Notes: a model not told the origin generated them from the sequence alone. A stretch of 8,207 bases of DNA from Bacteroidia bacterium (GCA_030431945.1 JAUIIF010000179.1:1-8207); one strand, 5' to 3'. Counted from the stretch's first letter, positions 1 through 6,266 are shown. A program made the numbers and translations.

Positions 1-302
1 CCGGCGAGGACCTCGAGGCAGAGCTCCGCCGTCGCGGGCGACATGACCTCGGTGCGCGTCGGCCCCGCGTCGACGTGGCAGTGGGCGCAGGTCTGGTTGC
101 AGAGCTTACCGATGTTGAGCTGAAAGATTTCTATCGCCGTTGGCTTGAACGGGCGGTGCCCCTGGTCCGCCAGCTTATCGCTGAACCGGGGGAATTTTGC
201 GTCGGAGATCTCCTGCCCGTTCAGCACGTTAAGCTGTACGAACGTACTGCTGAGGCGGGATCCGGTGACGGAGAGGGACTTGGTTTTTTGCTTGATAGCC
301 AT
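1..302 (-). CDS. arsS: Arsenosugar biosynthesis radical SAM protein ArsS, N-terminal part (runs off the left edge)
   Basis: Only the first 100 codons are in the window. The ATG at 302-300 is the sole plausible start: an in-frame TAG lies three codons upstream. The translation contains GKLCNQTCAHCHVDAGP, with Cys68, Cys72 and Cys75 forming the CxxxCxxC triad that binds the 4Fe-4S cluster of radical SAM enzymes. The surrounding words (QLNIGKLCNQTC, CHVDAGP, E-V-M) are typical of the ArsS family. ArsS uses S-adenosylmethionine to add a 5'-deoxyadenosyl group to methylated arsenic, a step toward arsenosugars and arsenolipids; it is cytoplasmic. The gene follows the phosphoesterase/AhpD fusion by 83 bases on the same strand, so co-transcription is likely. 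From codon 66 onward all 35 codons end in G or C, whereas 15 of the first 65 end in A or T, an odd internal change. Family identity is strong from the motif; substrate is inferred. Confidence 0.85.
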   Translation of the reverse strand, partial: MAIKQKTKSLSVTGSRLSSTFVQLNVLNGQEISDAKFPRFSDKLADQGHRPFKPTAIEIFQLNIGKLCNQTCAHCHVDAGPTRTEVMSPATAELCLEVLA

Positions 303-385
303 ACTTTGCTAGTCATTTTGTGCTACTGGTAGCTGGGGCTTGGGGTTTCGTTAAGTGCCGAAATTCCCGGAAGGCCAACTTACCC

Positions 386-1672
386 TCACATCGTTACTTT
401 ATCGACCTGGCGCTGCATTTGCCGCGCGTAGATCAGGGTGGTGCCGGCTTTGACGGCTGCGGCGACGTGCACGGCCTCCATCATTTGCTCCTCATCAGCA
501 CCGGATTGCAGGCTGTTGGTGGTGTAAGCATCTATACAGTAGGAGCACTGGATAGCGTGGCTTACGGCCAGGGCGATCAGGGCTTTTTCGCGCGCGGTCA
601 GCGCCGTATCCCCTTCGGTCACGCCGCTGTACCAATCAAAAAATTTATTGCCCATATCTTCCTGCCACTCTACGATCTTGCCGAAGGATTTGAGGTCTTT
701 GGGGTCAGTATATTTATGCATAGCCTTGGGGATGTCCTTGAGGGGAAAATTTGTTTTTGAGGGCGCGGCCGCAGGTGCGGAGACGGGTAGATAATGAGCC
801 GGGCTGGCCTCCGCCTTGAGTTGTTCCGGGTGCAGTGCCTGACCTTCGCGCAATTCTTCGGCCGGCGGCATGATTTCGGTATTGTCCCAGATCCCGGTCG
901 TCAGGGTTGCCGCATAGGCAACCGGCAGGCGACGATCATCCATCATCTTGGCCTTGGCCGTACGGTGAGCGTAGTCGAGCGGGTGAAAGTCGAAATCGAA
1001 ACCCTCTGCGTCGCGGAGGGTCATGAACCACGTCCGGGGGGTACCGTCGTTGGCAGGCATGCCGATGACGCCGGCGTTGAGCCAGAGGGGGAGCCCGGGT
1101 TGCTGGTCAGCGGGGTTGGCCAGGTAGTGGGCGAATGGTAGTCCGCAATGCCCTCCAATCACCACCTCTGCACCTGCGTCCGCGCAAAATTGTGCTTTCA
1201 ATTCTGCCGGGGTGGACCGCCAGACGAACTCCGACTGGTTGCGCGGCGACCCGTGCAGGACCACCACTTCCTTCCCGGCGTACGTAAACCGCAAGACATC
1301 CGGCAGCTCCGCCATAAACTGCAAGTTTGCTTCCGTAACGTGCCTGGCAGCGTAGCTGTACCAGAGCTTGGCGAACATATCGCAGCGGGAGCCATCCCCG
1401 AAGCCGCAACCACAATCATCCGTGCCGTTTACGAGATTGGTTTCTACGTTACCGGCAATGGCGTGGCAGTTCCAGTCCGCCAGTGCTTCCAGGCATTCCT
1501 GTGGTTCGGCGCAGTAGCCGGGGGTATCCCCCGTGCAAATGACGTTGCCCGGCGGGATTCCACGCCGCCTGGCTTCCTCCCGGACGGCCACGAGGGCATC
1601 GAGATTGGAATATGCACCACCAAAAATGAGTACGGGACCGGAGAGGGTCCCGAGGTTACGTTCGTTCATCAT
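386..1672 (-). CDS. Calcineurin-like metallophosphoesterase fused to an AhpD-like (arsenosugar-associated peroxidase-like) domain
   Basis: A 428-residue protein with two domains in one uninterrupted frame. Residues about 12-270 are a metallophosphoesterase of the divergent GGxYSN type: GGAYSNLDAL (18-27), CTGDTPGYC with Asp49, GNVE (74-77), LHGS (139-142) and GGHCGLPF around His175. The usual Asp-x-His of motif I is replaced by GGAYSN. A cysteine cluster DCGCGFGDGSRCD (86-98) is characteristic of this subfamily. After a linker rich in Ala and Pro, residues 318-428 form a carboxymuconolactone decarboxylase/AhpD-like domain with the CSYC redox pair (Cys376, Cys379). The position where AhpD has its catalytic His, four after the second Cys, is Tyr383. 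Such AhpD-like proteins are known companions of arsS, which starts 83 bases downstream here. Phosphate-ester substrate is unknown. The open frame extends upstream to a TTG at 1789, but that extension is Pro/Arg-rich; I chose the ATG at 1672 (ATG-ATG), preceded by an AGGA about 7 bases away. Confidence 0.82.
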   Translation of the reverse strand: MMNERNLGTLSGPVLIFGGAYSNLDALVAVREEARRRGIPPGNVICTGDTPGYCAEPQECLEALADWNCHAIAGNVETNLVNGTDDCGCGFGDGSRCDMFAKLWYSYAARHVTEANLQFMAELPDVLRFTYAGKEVVVLHGSPRNQSEFVWRSTPAELKAQFCADAGAEVVIGGHCGLPFAHYLANPADQQPGLPLWLNAGVIGMPANDGTPRTWFMTLRDAEGFDFDFHPLDYAHRTAKAKMMDDRRLPVAYAATLTTGIWDNTEIMPPAEELREGQALHPEQLKAEASPAHYLPVSAPAAAPSKTNFPLKDIPKAMHKYTDPKDLKSFGKIVEWQEDMGNKFFDWYSGVTEGDTALTAREKALIALAVSHAIQCSYCIDAYTTNSLQSGADEEQMMEAVHVAAAVKAGTTLIYARQMQRQVDKVTM

Positions 1673-1801
1673 ACGTTGTCCTGCATAGATACGACGAAGC
1701 GCAGGGAATGGTTTAGCTGGCACGTCCGGAAAGGGACGATGTGTCGGGAGGGGACGTAGGGCCAGGTGAGTTATTTCCGGCAGGGCCAACGGTCGTAGCC
1801 G

Positions 1802-2335
1802 TCATTTTCCCAGTGACTTCACCAAGTCCCAGCCTTCCGACCAGTGCCCGTAGCCATCATCCGTGCTGATGTGGCCGGCCGGGCCGATGTTGACGAGTTC
1901 CGCGCCCCAGTTTTCAGCAAATTCTGTCGCCCGTTCCAGACTTACCCAGGGGTCATCTTCACTGGCAACGACAATGGTCCGGAAAGGTAATTTCCCGGTG
2001 GGCACCGGCGTAAAGCCTACCGACCCGAAGGTCTGGTACTGGGGCGTCTCCGGGTCACTGGGGGCCACCAGCAGGGCCCCTTTTATTGACCGGGGGTAAG
2101 CCGCCGCCCAGTGGGCCACGGTCAGGCAGCCCAGGCTGTGGGCCACCAGCACGACGGTCGCCGGATCGAACTTTTGCACGGCCGCGTCTACCCTGGCGGT
2201 CCAGTCCGCACAAACCGGTTTTTCCCAGTCTGCCTGCTGGATGCGGTAAAAATTTTCGCTGATGCGCTCAAAGTGGCTTTGCCAGTGGGCGGGGCCGGAA
2301 TTACCGAGGCCGGGGAGGAGGAGGTAGTTGGTCAT
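1802..2335 (-). CDS. RBBP9/YdeN-family alpha/beta serine hydrolase
   Basis: A 177-residue single-domain protein, the normal size for the RBBP9/YdeN family. It starts with the oxyanion-region motif LLLPGLGNSGPAHWQ (5-19), followed by the nucleophile elbow AHSLG with Ser67. Asp127 or Asp128 in SEDDPW and His155 in GPAGHIS complete the Ser-Asp-His triad. No signal peptide or membrane segment is visible, so it should be cytoplasmic. Family members hydrolyse small esters in vitro, but natural substrates are generally not known, and none can be named here. The ATG at 2335 begins directly with the first beta strand. The next gene downstream on the strand starts 129 bases away, so a shared transcript is possible but not shown. 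Confidence 0.85.
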   Translation of the reverse strand: MTNYLLLPGLGNSGPAHWQSHFERISENFYRIQQADWEKPVCADWTARVDAAVQKFDPATVVLVAHSLGCLTVAHWAAAYPRSIKGALLVAPSDPETPQYQTFGSVGFTPVPTGKLPFRTIVVASEDDPWVSLERATEFAENWGAELVNIGPAGHISTDDGYGHWSEGWDLVKSLGK

Positions 2336-2511
2336 GGTGCTGTAGACTGAAGAAATTAGTTGTGCAAATTGTTATTCCCCCCTTGTACTGCCTGCCTGAG
2401 GCGAGGTAAAAAATGTCGACCGGACGGTGGTGTGTCCATCCGCTCCTACGGGTGAGGGGGCCAGTTCGTTGTCCGCACCGCAGCGAATGAGTGAGCCGGC
2501 AATTTCTGCGT
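2336..2511. other. Intergenic spacer between the DUF2059 gene and the hydrolase gene
   Basis: This 176-base stretch has no convincing gene. It contains the 16-base motif at 2359-2374 and an imperfect inverted repeat around 2390-2406 (CCTGCC, three bases, GGCGAGG). That hairpin lacks a T-run on its 3' side on the minus strand, so I do not call it a terminator. The promoter of the hydrolase could lie here, but no good TAnnTTTG match is seen. Confidence 0.4.
2359..2374 (-). repeat. Copy 1 of a 16-base intergenic motif (TAACAATTTGCACAAC)
   Basis: On the minus strand this reads TAACAATTTGCACAAC, and it ends 23 bases before the ATG of the hydrolase gene. The plus strand at 6251-6266 carries TAACAAATTGCACAAC, identical in 15 of 16 positions, in another intergenic region. 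In both places a run of G bases comes just before it. It may be a dispersed repeat remnant or a regulatory site; two copies in one window cannot decide. Confidence 0.35.
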
Positions 2512-2961
2512 TTAATGATCCTTCGCGTCCAGCAGTTTCTGCGCAATTCTTTCGCCCATAGCCTTGCCCCACGCTCCGCCGATGACCATGCTTTCCTGCA
2601 TGAGTTGTGGCTGCTTCGCCACAATTCCCTGGGTGATGGGGGACTGCAGGTAAGCGATCTGATGATCCAGTTCCTCTTCGGTGTAAAACTTGAGGTAAAG
2701 ACTGACCATCCGGTCCAGCAGGTCATCAAAAGCAGTAGCCTTGGCTTCTTGTTGGAACTCCGCCCAGAAGCCTTCCGGAACGCCTTCCATCATGGCGGGG
2801 TTTTGTTGGTAGGTTTCCAGCATACCGTCCAGGACAGTTTCGAACTGCGCTTTGGCCCCGGAGAGTTCGAGCAGACGCTCTACTTTCTGGACCAACAGGC
2901 TATCCTGGGCGGGTAGCGTAGCCAGGGAAAAGAGCAGCAAGAAAAGAAGGTTGTATTTCAT
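2512..2961 (-). CDS. Secreted DUF2059 domain protein
   Basis: A 149-residue protein with a signal peptide: MKYNLLFLLLFSLATLPAQ, with likely cleavage after Gln19 (A-Q-D). The mature part is largely helical and acidic. Residues about 75-140 match the DUF2059 pattern: a helix LDRMVSLYLKFYTEEELDH, then YLQSPITQGIVAKQPQLMQES, corresponding to the family signature in which an acidic helix is followed by an aromatic-x-SP-x-G segment. The protein is probably periplasmic. The function of DUF2059 proteins is not established, and the neighbours do not suggest one. I chose the ATG at 2961 because the signal peptide begins there; an in-frame GTG five codons upstream would add MYLAH before the positively charged start and is less likely. 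Confidence 0.75.
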   Translation of the reverse strand: MKYNLLFLLLFSLATLPAQDSLLVQKVERLLELSGAKAQFETVLDGMLETYQQNPAMMEGVPEGFWAEFQQEAKATAFDDLLDRMVSLYLKFYTEEELDHQIAYLQSPITQGIVAKQPQLMQESMVIGGAWGKAMGERIAQKLLDAKDH

Positions 2962-3032
2962 GTGAGCAAGATACACTGATTTGCTTTTGCAGCGGCCATC
3001 CGGTAGAATTTGTGTGGCTAGCGACTGAGAGA

Positions 3033-3058
3033 GAGGAGACCGTTGGAGGAGACTGTTG
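3033..3058. repeat. Tandem direct repeat of 13 bases, two copies
   Basis: GAGGAGACCGTTG at 3033-3045 is followed directly by GAGGAGACTGTTG at 3046-3058, one mismatch. It sits in the 127-base spacer between the YdeI-like gene and the DUF2059 gene, near the point where base composition changes from AT-rich to the local average. It may be a replication-slippage duplication. No other function is apparent. Confidence 0.7.
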
Positions 3059-3088
3059 CCTGCTTTTTGCTGCTGGTCTTTGATCTTT

Positions 3089-3655
3089 TCACCTGAATTG
3101 TTCTGGCTTCATTTTACGGCTTGCATTTTCTGCGATTTCTACAATTCTTTTGTGTCTTGTCTCTTTTCTTTTGGCAGAAATGACCCAGTACAATAATATC
3201 TTTTTGGCAGACTTACTGAGGCTATTAAAGTATTCAACAGCCCCTTTATGATTGGCAAATTCTTCTTTTAAATCTACTGGAATTATCAGTGCTTCGACCG
3301 CATCTAAAAACGACCAGGAGCCATTTTCTTTTGCAACTTCAATGCTTTTGAAACCGGCTTCTTCCATAAGTCCTTGTTCAATTAAGCCTTTCACTTTTTC
3401 CTTATTTATCTTTGACCAGTTACTTTTTGGTTTACGTTTACAAAAATATTGGGCATACTTTTCGTCATCAATTGACCTTTTAGTACTATCTATCCAACCA
3501 AAGCAAAGGGCTTCGTCAACTGCTTCACTCCAGTTTAGATTATGGTTGGGAGAAGCTTTCCGGTAAAATATCAACCATATTGAATCCTTTGCTGAATGGT
3601 TTTCTTTAAGCCAGCTTCTCCATTCCTCCTTATTTTCCGGACAATAACTATTCAT
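3089..3655 (-). CDS. YdeI/OmdA (OmpD-associated) family protein, AT-rich
   Basis: A 188-residue protein matching the YdeI/OmpD-associated family along its length. Visible family motifs are EEWRSWLKENH (10-20), IWLIFYRK (26-33), EAVDEALCFGWIDS (44-57), the basic segment FCKRKPKSNWSKIN (71-84), and LIEQGLMEEAG (91-101). The C-terminal part (about 128-180) is the OmdA-type helical region with an SAKRKETRHKRI motif. Members have been linked to bacteriocin or antimicrobial-peptide protection in some bacteria, but the biochemical role is unclear. No signal peptide is seen. The gene is far more AT-rich than its neighbours: the 60-base lines from 3121 and 3241 hold about 33% and 40% G+C, against about 60% in the line from 4081 within argB. 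It starts 29 bases after the argB stop. The composition suggests recent acquisition. Confidence 0.85.
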   Translation of the reverse strand: MNSYCPENKEEWRSWLKENHSAKDSIWLIFYRKASPNHNLNWSEAVDEALCFGWIDSTKRSIDDEKYAQYFCKRKPKSNWSKINKEKVKGLIEQGLMEEAGFKSIEVAKENGSWSFLDAVEALIIPVDLKEEFANHKGAVEYFNSLSKSAKKILLYWVISAKRKETRHKRIVEIAENASRKMKPEQFR

Positions 3656-3684
3656 TAATTACTGGTTTTTCTGATGGGCGCTAG

Positions 3685-4458
3685 CTATCCTGGTACACAC
3701 CGTGTCCCGCGGCCCGCCCGCAGGGCGGCCAGGTCGCCGATGACCACTTCCCCTACCCCGGCGGCCACGGCGGCGAAGGCATTGTCCAGTTTAGGCACCA
3801 TTCCACCGCTAATGGTCCCCATAGCTTTATGATCGGCGTAGGAAGCGGGCGTCAGGGTCGGGATCCAGGAATCAGGATCCCCGATGTCGCGCATGACGCC
3901 GGGGAATTCGAAGCAGTACTGCAGCGCAACCGACCCGGGCGGGCGGGCTGCGGCGAGGGCTTTCGCCGTTTCGTTGGCAATGGTATCGGCATTGGTATTG
4001 AGCAGCTGCCCCTGGCGATCGTGGGTAATGGGACATAAAACGGGATTGAGGCCCGCGTCCAGCAAGGTCACCAGCAAGGGAGCGTTGGCCCCGAGCACGT
4101 CGCCGGCGTAGCCGTAATCAATGGTTTTAACCGGTCGCTTTGCGGCCAGAATGGCATTGCCGTCGGCACCGCTCAGGCCAATGGCATTGCAGCCCAGCGC
4201 CTGCAGGTCGGCGACGACCTGCTTATTGATCAGGCCGGCGTAGACCATGGTGACGATTTCCAGGGTCGGGGCATCCGTGATCCGGCGCCCTTCCACCATT
4301 TTGGGTTCCCGGCCCATGGCGGCGATTACTTCGGTGGCCTTGCGGCCACCCCCGTGTACCAGCACCGCCGGCTCCGGGAGGGAGGCAAAATAGGCCAGCG
4401 CCTCCGCCAGAGCAGCAGGATTATTCAGGATGTTTCCCCCGATTTTCAGAATGATCAT
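3685..4458 (-). CDS. argB: Acetylglutamate kinase
   Basis: A 257-residue amino-acid kinase, the usual size for bacterial ArgB. It phosphorylates the gamma-carboxyl of an N-acylated glutamate with ATP, the second step of arginine synthesis in the cytoplasm. Visible motifs are LKIGGN with Lys5, HGGGRKATE (35-43), EGRRIT with Arg59 in the position that binds the acylated substrate, GLSGADGN (94-101), NTNADTIANE with Asn154 and Asp158, and SGGMVPKLDNAF with Lys223 near the nucleotide. These correspond to the catalytic and binding residues of the E. coli enzyme. Some Bacteroidota use N-succinyl rather than N-acetyl intermediates; the sequence alone does not tell which acyl group is used here. No other arginine-synthesis gene is in the window. 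It follows the DoxX-like gene by 36 bases and is probably co-transcribed with it. Confidence 0.93.
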   Translation of the reverse strand: MIILKIGGNILNNPAALAEALAYFASLPEPAVLVHGGGRKATEVIAAMGREPKMVEGRRITDAPTLEIVTMVYAGLINKQVVADLQALGCNAIGLSGADGNAILAAKRPVKTIDYGYAGDVLGANAPLLVTLLDAGLNPVLCPITHDRQGQLLNTNADTIANETAKALAAARPPGSVALQYCFEFPGVMRDIGDPDSWIPTLTPASYADHKAMGTISGGMVPKLDNAFAAVAAGVGEVVIGDLAALRAGRGTRCVPG

Positions 4459-4494
4459 AGACCAGGCTTGATGAAGGTTAGTGCGACGGCCGCG

Positions 4495-4911
4495 CTAAAC
4501 GTTGGTCGTGGCAAACAACCGGCGCAGGCGGTATTTTCCGGAAGTGTGGGTAGCGGTGATCAGCAATCCGCCCATGATGGCAATGTTCTTCATGAACAGG
4601 ATACTCTGCAGGCGAAACACGTCACTGCCCCGGTCTTCCATCCAAAAGTCGTGCACGATAAAAGTCAGCGGTATCCAGTACACCATTAACAGGATGGCCC
4701 CCAGCCGCATCCGGTAGCCGAGCAAGATGGTAAGGGCCCCGAAAAAGAGTAAGAAAATGGCGCCGTAGAGGAAGAAATCCTGGTTCCAGGTCAATCCATA
4801 AATCATCATCGCCTTCTTGTTGAGGCTTTCGTAGGCAAAGTAATCGTAAGCCTCAAAAAAGAAGATGAAGGATAAAAGGATCCGCCCGACCAGGTCAAAA
4901 ATGTCTTTCAT
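4495..4911 (-). CDS. DoxX-like four-helix membrane protein
   Basis: A 138-residue integral membrane protein with four hydrophobic segments: about 6-25, 45-66, 69-88 and 104-121. The first helix with VGRILLSFIFFFEAYDYF, the loop before helix 2 and the charged stretch after helix 3 (HDFWMEDRG) resemble DoxX/DoxD family proteins, which sit in the inner membrane and are associated in various bacteria with quinone or thiol redox functions. The substrate is unknown. The C-terminus is basic (KYRLRRLF), as expected for a cytoplasmic end. The start ATG at 4911 begins close to the first helix. The gene opens the leftward series and argB follows 36 bases later, so the promoter is expected within 4912-5097. 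Confidence 0.75.
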   Translation of the reverse strand: MKDIFDLVGRILLSFIFFFEAYDYFAYESLNKKAMMIYGLTWNQDFFLYGAIFLLFFGALTILLGYRMRLGAILLMVYWIPLTFIVHDFWMEDRGSDVFRLQSILFMKNIAIMGGLLITATHTSGKYRLRRLFATTNV

Positions 4912-4965
4912 TGCTGCGAAGGTAGCTGGTGCAAACCGGAGGTGAGAAGATTTAACAACGCATTT

Positions 4966-4983
4966 TTTTTACTCCTGTAAAAA
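4966..4983. promoter_or_regulatory. Inverted repeat in the divergent intergenic region (TTTTTAC / GTAAAAA)
   Basis: TTTTTAC at 4966-4972 and GTAAAAA at 4977-4983 are perfect 7-base arms around TCCT. The site lies about 55 bases upstream of the DoxX-like gene and 115 upstream of the TraB/GumN gene. It overlaps the next inverted repeat by four bases, so the two cannot form as hairpins at the same time. It could be a protein-binding site or an RNA hairpin; no regulator is identified. Confidence 0.5.
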
Positions 4984-4996
4984 GAGCCCCTCTTTT
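4980..4996. promoter_or_regulatory. Second inverted repeat overlapping the first (AAAAGAG / CTCTTTT)
   Basis: AAAAGAG at 4980-4986 and CTCTTTT at 4990-4996 are perfect 7-base arms around CCC. Its left arm shares four bases with the right arm of the preceding repeat. On the plus strand the 3' arm ends in four T bases, faintly terminator-like, but no gene reads into it on that strand. Confidence 0.45.
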
Positions 4997-5004
4997 CCTG
5001 ATTC

Positions 5005-5020
5005 CCCACCAGCGGGTGGG
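5005..5020. promoter_or_regulatory. Short GC-rich hairpin CCCACC / GGTGGG
   Basis: CCCACC at 5005-5010 and GGTGGG at 5015-5020 form a 6-base stem with a 4-base loop, between the divergent genes and 45 bases upstream of the putative -7 element for the TraB/GumN gene. Role unknown. Confidence 0.4.
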
Positions 5021-5064
5021 CGGGCTAAAAGGGTCCGGGCCATCTTTCTTCCTCCCGGAGGCGT

Positions 5065-5072
5065 TACCTTTG
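5065..5072 (+). promoter_or_regulatory. Putative Bacteroidota -7 promoter element for the TraB/GumN gene
   Basis: TACCTTTG fits the Bacteroidota sigma factor -7 consensus TAnnTTTG exactly. It lies 25 bases before the ATG at 5098, which would give a leader of roughly 20 bases. The -33 region has only a weak TTTC near 5045-5048 rather than a clean TTG, so the call is moderate. Confidence 0.45.
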
Positions 5073-5097
5073 TCAACGATCCCCTTCAACGGAAACC

Positions 5098-6087
5098 ATG
5101 AACAAGCTTTTTTCTTTTCTGGCCTTTGTGGCCATTGCCCTGCTGGCCGCCTGTAGCCCTAAGACTACGGCGAGCGTTGCCGGCACTTCTACATCCACGG
5201 CACCTGCGGCCGCGCCCTCCTTTGGCCCCGGGGTAAACGATACTTCCCTGCTGTGGCGGATATCCGGTCCCGGCGTGGCCAGCGAGAGTTACCTCTTCGG
5301 CACCATCCACATCATTCCGGAGGCCGATTACTTCCTGCCCAACGGACTGGTAGCCAGCCTGAACGATGCTGATGAAGTTATCTTCGAAATCGACCCGCGA
5401 GACATGTCTGACCCCGGGATGCTGATGAGCCTCATGACCCGCATCAACATGCGGGGAGACACCAGCCTGGAAGACCTGCTGACGGCAGAGGAATACGCAA
5501 CAGTGGAAGGCTATTTCAGCAAAATGGGACTACCGTTCTTTCTGCTGAAACGTATGAAACCGTTGTTTCTCTCCGCCATGGTTGGTCAGGACATGGACCT
5601 TTTGCAGGGCGGTGGCGACCTCTCCGCCGGTGGTTCCAAAAGTTATGAATTTGAACTGACGGCGCTGGCCGAAAAGACCGGTAAAGAGATTGGCGGACTG
5701 GAAACCATGGAATTTCAGCTCAGCCTTTTCGACTCCATTCCCTACGGGGCGCAGGCGAAAATGTTGCATAAAACAGTCCTGGCGGATGCCGGCGGGGAAA
5801 ACGCCGGGGCGGAGAACGAAATGGAAAAAGTGGTGGCGCTGTACAAGCGTAAGGCCATTGCCGAAATGGCAGCCGGCTTCTCTGACGAGGAAACCGGCGT
5901 TGCTCGTTTTGAAGAACTCCTGCTGACCAAACGGAACGAAAACTGGGTTCCTCAGATCATGACCAAGATCAAAGCCACCGATGCGGCGACGAAGCTTTTT
6001 GCCGTTGGCGCTGGCCACCTTGGCGGTGAGAAGGGAGTCATTGCCCTGCTCCGCAAAGAAGGGCTTACGGTAGAGCCCGTATATTAA
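5098..6087 (+). CDS. TraB/GumN-family lipoprotein
   Basis: A 329-residue protein. The N-terminus is a lipoprotein signal, with the lipobox LLAAC and Cys19 as the lipidated residue, followed by a Ser/Thr/Ala-rich linker to about residue 45. The domain proper starts with LLWRISGPG and has the family motif LFGTIHII (67-73), the acidic VIFEIDP (94-100), a mid-region FELTALAEKTGKEIGGLET, and the C-terminal GAGH (304-307) followed by GGEKGVIALLRKEG. These three conserved blocks (GTIH, glutamate, GxGH) resemble the metal-dependent protease or Tiki-like fold to which the TraB/GumN family belongs; an enzymatic role is inferred, not shown. The protein should be attached to a membrane by lipid. It is divergent from the DoxX-like gene, with a plausible -7 element 25 bases upstream. 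The stop at 6087 is followed by a long spacer. Confidence 0.88.
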   Translation: MNKLFSFLAFVAIALLAACSPKTTASVAGTSTSTAPAAAPSFGPGVNDTSLLWRISGPGVASESYLFGTIHIIPEADYFLPNGLVASLNDADEVIFEIDPRDMSDPGMLMSLMTRINMRGDTSLEDLLTAEEYATVEGYFSKMGLPFFLLKRMKPLFLSAMVGQDMDLLQGGGDLSAGGSKSYEFELTALAEKTGKEIGGLETMEFQLSLFDSIPYGAQAKMLHKTVLADAGGENAGAENEMEKVVALYKRKAIAEMAAGFSDEETGVARFEELLLTKRNENWVPQIMTKIKATDAATKLFAVGAGHLGGEKGVIALLRKEGLTVEPVY

Positions 6088-6096
6088 TCAGTGGCC

Positions 6097-6108
6097 GGGC
6101 AGCTGCCC
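6097..6108 (+). terminator. Possible weak terminator after the TraB/GumN gene
   Basis: GGGCAGCTGCCC is a perfect palindrome starting 10 bases after the stop codon; as RNA it gives a 4-base GGGC/GCCC stem with an AGCT loop, followed by CTTCTCTT. The stem is short and the T-tract is interrupted, so intrinsic termination is only possible. Confidence 0.25.
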
Positions 6109-6250
6109 CTTCTCTTCGGTTCACGACCATTAATTCCGGTACCTACCCTTCTCGCTCAGTCCGACCGGGAATAGGAAACAGACGGATACCCTACGCGCGG
6201 TTAAGTACGCTCCTGCGTTACGGGCACGCTGCTTTTTACCCAGCCAGGGG

Positions 6251-6266
6251 TAACAAATTGCACAAC
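6251..6266 (+). repeat. Copy 2 of the 16-base intergenic motif (TAACAAATTGCACAAC)
   Basis: It differs at one base from the copy at 2359-2374, which is on the other strand. It falls inside the possible decayed frame (the VVQFVT part), so it may be a piece of a dispersed repeat rather than a binding site. Confidence 0.35.

Noticed and set aside
75..760. Two plus-strand open frames of 85 and 146 codons at the left end
   Set aside because: They are antisense to arsS and the AhpD-like domain, whose motifs are clear; their translations have no recognisable features.
1148..1759. A 203-codon plus-strand open frame
   Set aside because: It lies wholly opposite the metallophosphoesterase domain, whose catalytic motifs are intact on the minus strand.
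1673..1789. A longer start (TTG at 1789) for the phosphoesterase fusion, adding 39 residues
   Set aside because: The extra segment is Pro/Arg-rich and unlike the family N-terminus; the ATG at 1672 has a plausible AGGA site and places the first beta strand about 12 residues in.
2390..2406. Rho-independent terminator for the DUF2059 gene
   Set aside because: The imperfect hairpin has no T-run on its 3' side on the minus strand; the T-rich stretch is on the wrong side.
5530..6018. A 162-codon minus-strand open frame
   Set aside because: It is antisense to the TraB/GumN gene, including its conserved mid-region, and has no motif of its own.
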